Below, piece after piece: positions 5,525-6,755 of a DNA stretch of 6,755 nucleotides (its first letter is position 1; the number at the start of each line of letters is the position of its first letter). The stretch is taken from contig JAFODX010000188.1 of NCBI GenBank assembly GCA_017380475.1, positions 1 through 6,755 of the forward strand, given 5' to 3'. The DNA is from Clostridia bacterium (GTDB taxonomy: Bacteria > Bacillota > Clostridia > UBA1381). A program made the position numbers and the translations under genes. The notes beneath the pieces were generated by a model. That model was not told where the DNA came from and did not search any database. It worked only from the letters and a program-made list of their open reading frames with translations.

Positions 5525-6755
5525 ATGCTTAACTTTGTAAAACAGGAAAATCTGTATACAGGCGAAGTCCTTTACAGTGCAAAGCACGAATCGGGACTTG
5601 GCGTATATATAATCCCGAAAGAGGAATATAGCGGAACATACGCTATATTCGGAACACGCTATGGCTCGGTTGACTCGGAATTTGTTGTTCCGGGTGAGAG
5701 TGAGCCTATAACTGTCCCCGACGGTATTGCACACTATCTTGAACATAAGATGTTCGACCAGCCGGACGGCAGTAATGTGTTTGACAAGTTTTCAAAGTAC
5801 GGCGGTAACGCCAATGCGTTTACGTCATTTAATATAACTGCGTATCTTGTTTCGTCAACCGCAAACTTTGAAGAAAACCTTGAAGCTCTGCTTGACTATG
5901 TGCAGAGTCCGTATTACACTGATGAAACAGTTGCAAAGGAGCAGGGAATAATCGGCCAGGAAATACGTATGTATGACGATAACCCCGGCTGGAAACTGTT
6001 CTTCAACTTTATAAACTGTCTTTATAACGAGCATCCGGTTAAAAAAGAAATTGCAGGTACAGTTGAGAGCATAAGCAAGATAACGGCTGACTATCTCTAT
6101 AAATGTTATAACACATTTTATAACCTGTCAAATATGTCGCTTGTTATTACAGGTAAGGTTGATATAGAAAGTGCGTCAAAGGTAATTGAAGCCGGCATAA
6201 AGAACAATGAACCGTTTACAGAGCCTATTAAGAAGATATATCCACGGGAGCCTGAAAAGGTTGCAAAGCCTTATGTTGAAAAGGCAATGGCGATTGCATC
6301 ACCTATGTTTATGATGGGATTTAAGGATAATGATGTGAATCTTTCGGGTAATGAACTTTTAAAGAAAGATATAGAAATCCGTATCCTGATGCGTATGCTT
6401 TTTGCAAAAGGTTCGGATATATACAAGAAGCTGTATAATGAAAGCCTTATAAACAGCACATTCTCGCTTGATTATACACTTCAGCCCGATTACGGCTTCA
6501 CAAGCCTTGACGGTGAGTCAAAGGACCCACAAAAGGTGTATGACACAATAATTGAAGAGCTTGACAAGGTGCGTAAGAACGGACTTTGTGAGGCTGATTA
6601 TGAGCGTGCAAAAAAGGTTATATGGGGAAGATATGTCCGTACTCATAACGATATTGAGGACCTTGCAACAACGTTTATGCAGTACCTCTTTATGGGTGTT
6701 GATTACTTCAATTACTATGATGTATATAATTCTGTTACTTTTGAGGATATCAAAA
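5525..6755 (+). CDS. ymfH: M16 family zinc metallopeptidase, YmfH-like (3' end outside window)
   Basis: The frame starts at the ATG at 5525, 1 bp after the ymfF stop, and stays open for 410 codons to the window edge; the usual family length is about 420-430, so only a few residues are missing. The inverted zinc motif HXXEH is intact as HYLEH (His70, catalytic Glu73, His74). The third ligand is Glu146 in GIIGQEI, with the conserved Glu139 seven residues earlier as in pitrilysin. Other family blocks are KMFDQPDGSNVFDKF (75-89), GGNANAFTSFNITAYL (93-108) and the segment around NEHPVKKEIAGTVESI. It should therefore be the catalytic partner of the preceding zinc-less subunit, acting in the cytoplasm. 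In B. subtilis YmfH belongs with the EF-P 5-aminopentanol modification genes; the substrate here is unknown. If the B. subtilis order holds, a YmfI-like SDR reductase may follow outside the window. Confidence 0.93.
   Translation, partial: MLNFVKQENLYTGEVLYSAKHESGLGVYIIPKEEYSGTYAIFGTRYGSVDSEFVVPGESEPITVPDGIAHYLEHKMFDQPDGSNVFDKFSKYGGNANAFTSFNITAYLVSSTANFEENLEALLDYVQSPYYTDETVAKEQGIIGQEIRMYDDNPGWKLFFNFINCLYNEHPVKKEIAGTVESISKITADYLYKCYNTFYNLSNMSLVITGKVDIESASKVIEAGIKNNEPFTEPIKKIYPREPEKVAKPYVEKAMAIASPMFMMGFKDNDVNLSGNELLKKDIEIRILMRMLFAKGSDIYKKLYNESLINSTFSLDYTLQPDYGFTSLDGESKDPQKVYDTIIEELDKVRKNGLCEADYERAKKVIWGRYVRTHNDIEDLATTFMQYLFMGVDYFNYYDVYNSVTFEDIK

Noticed and set aside
5501..5746. Reverse-strand open frame of 81 codons at the ymfF/ymfH boundary
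   Set aside because: It is opposite the start of the catalytic M16 gene, whose HYLEH motif and ribosome binding site leave no doubt about the coding strand.
664..6755. A novel defence, CRISPR or mobile system
   Set aside because: No repeats with spacers, transposase, nuclease, toxin-antitoxin or phage-like genes are visible. All large frames belong to known housekeeping or sporulation families.

Overview
The window reads as two pieces of DNA from different bacterial phyla joined near positions 770-803. The left piece (1 to about 790) looks like Bacteroidetes (Bacteroidales). It holds the 3' end of a FecE/BtuD-type ABC transporter ATPase and a tRNA-Glu(UUC). The tRNA is preceded by a clean Bacteroidetes-type promoter (TTTG, 19 bp, TAnnTTTG). 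The right piece (about 800 to 6755) looks like a spore-forming, gut-type Clostridia. It is more AT-rich, prefers ATA/ACA/GCA codons, has strong AGGAG-type ribosome binding sites, and carries a spore germination protease.

Layout: 1-480, ABC ATPase fragment on +. 519-549, promoter. 592-663, tRNA-Glu. 671-696, a stem-loop. From about 700 to the junction there is an open but unrecognised stretch. Then, all on + and closely spaced: the C-terminal part of topoisomerase I (topA), trmFO overlapping it by ATGA, a 74-residue single-pass membrane protein of unknown function, gpr, and two M16-family peptidase-like genes. The first M16 gene (ymfF-like) lacks the zinc motif. The second (ymfH-like) has it and runs off the right edge. 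A terminator-like hairpin overlaps the gpr stop codon.

Functionally the right part is mostly housekeeping: DNA topology, m5U54 tRNA methylation, and an M16 pair linked in Bacilli to modification of elongation factor P. The exception is gpr, which degrades the small acid-soluble proteins of spores at germination. The topA-trmFO order is a familiar Firmicutes arrangement.

I see no novel defence, mobile or CRISPR system. The main anomaly is the junction. TopA loses its whole catalytic N-terminal half, including the active-site tyrosine, and is replaced by about 34 codons of unrelated sequence. The simplest explanation is a chimeric (misassembled) metagenomic contig, and the fused topA frame should not be taken as a real gene until reads spanning the join are checked.
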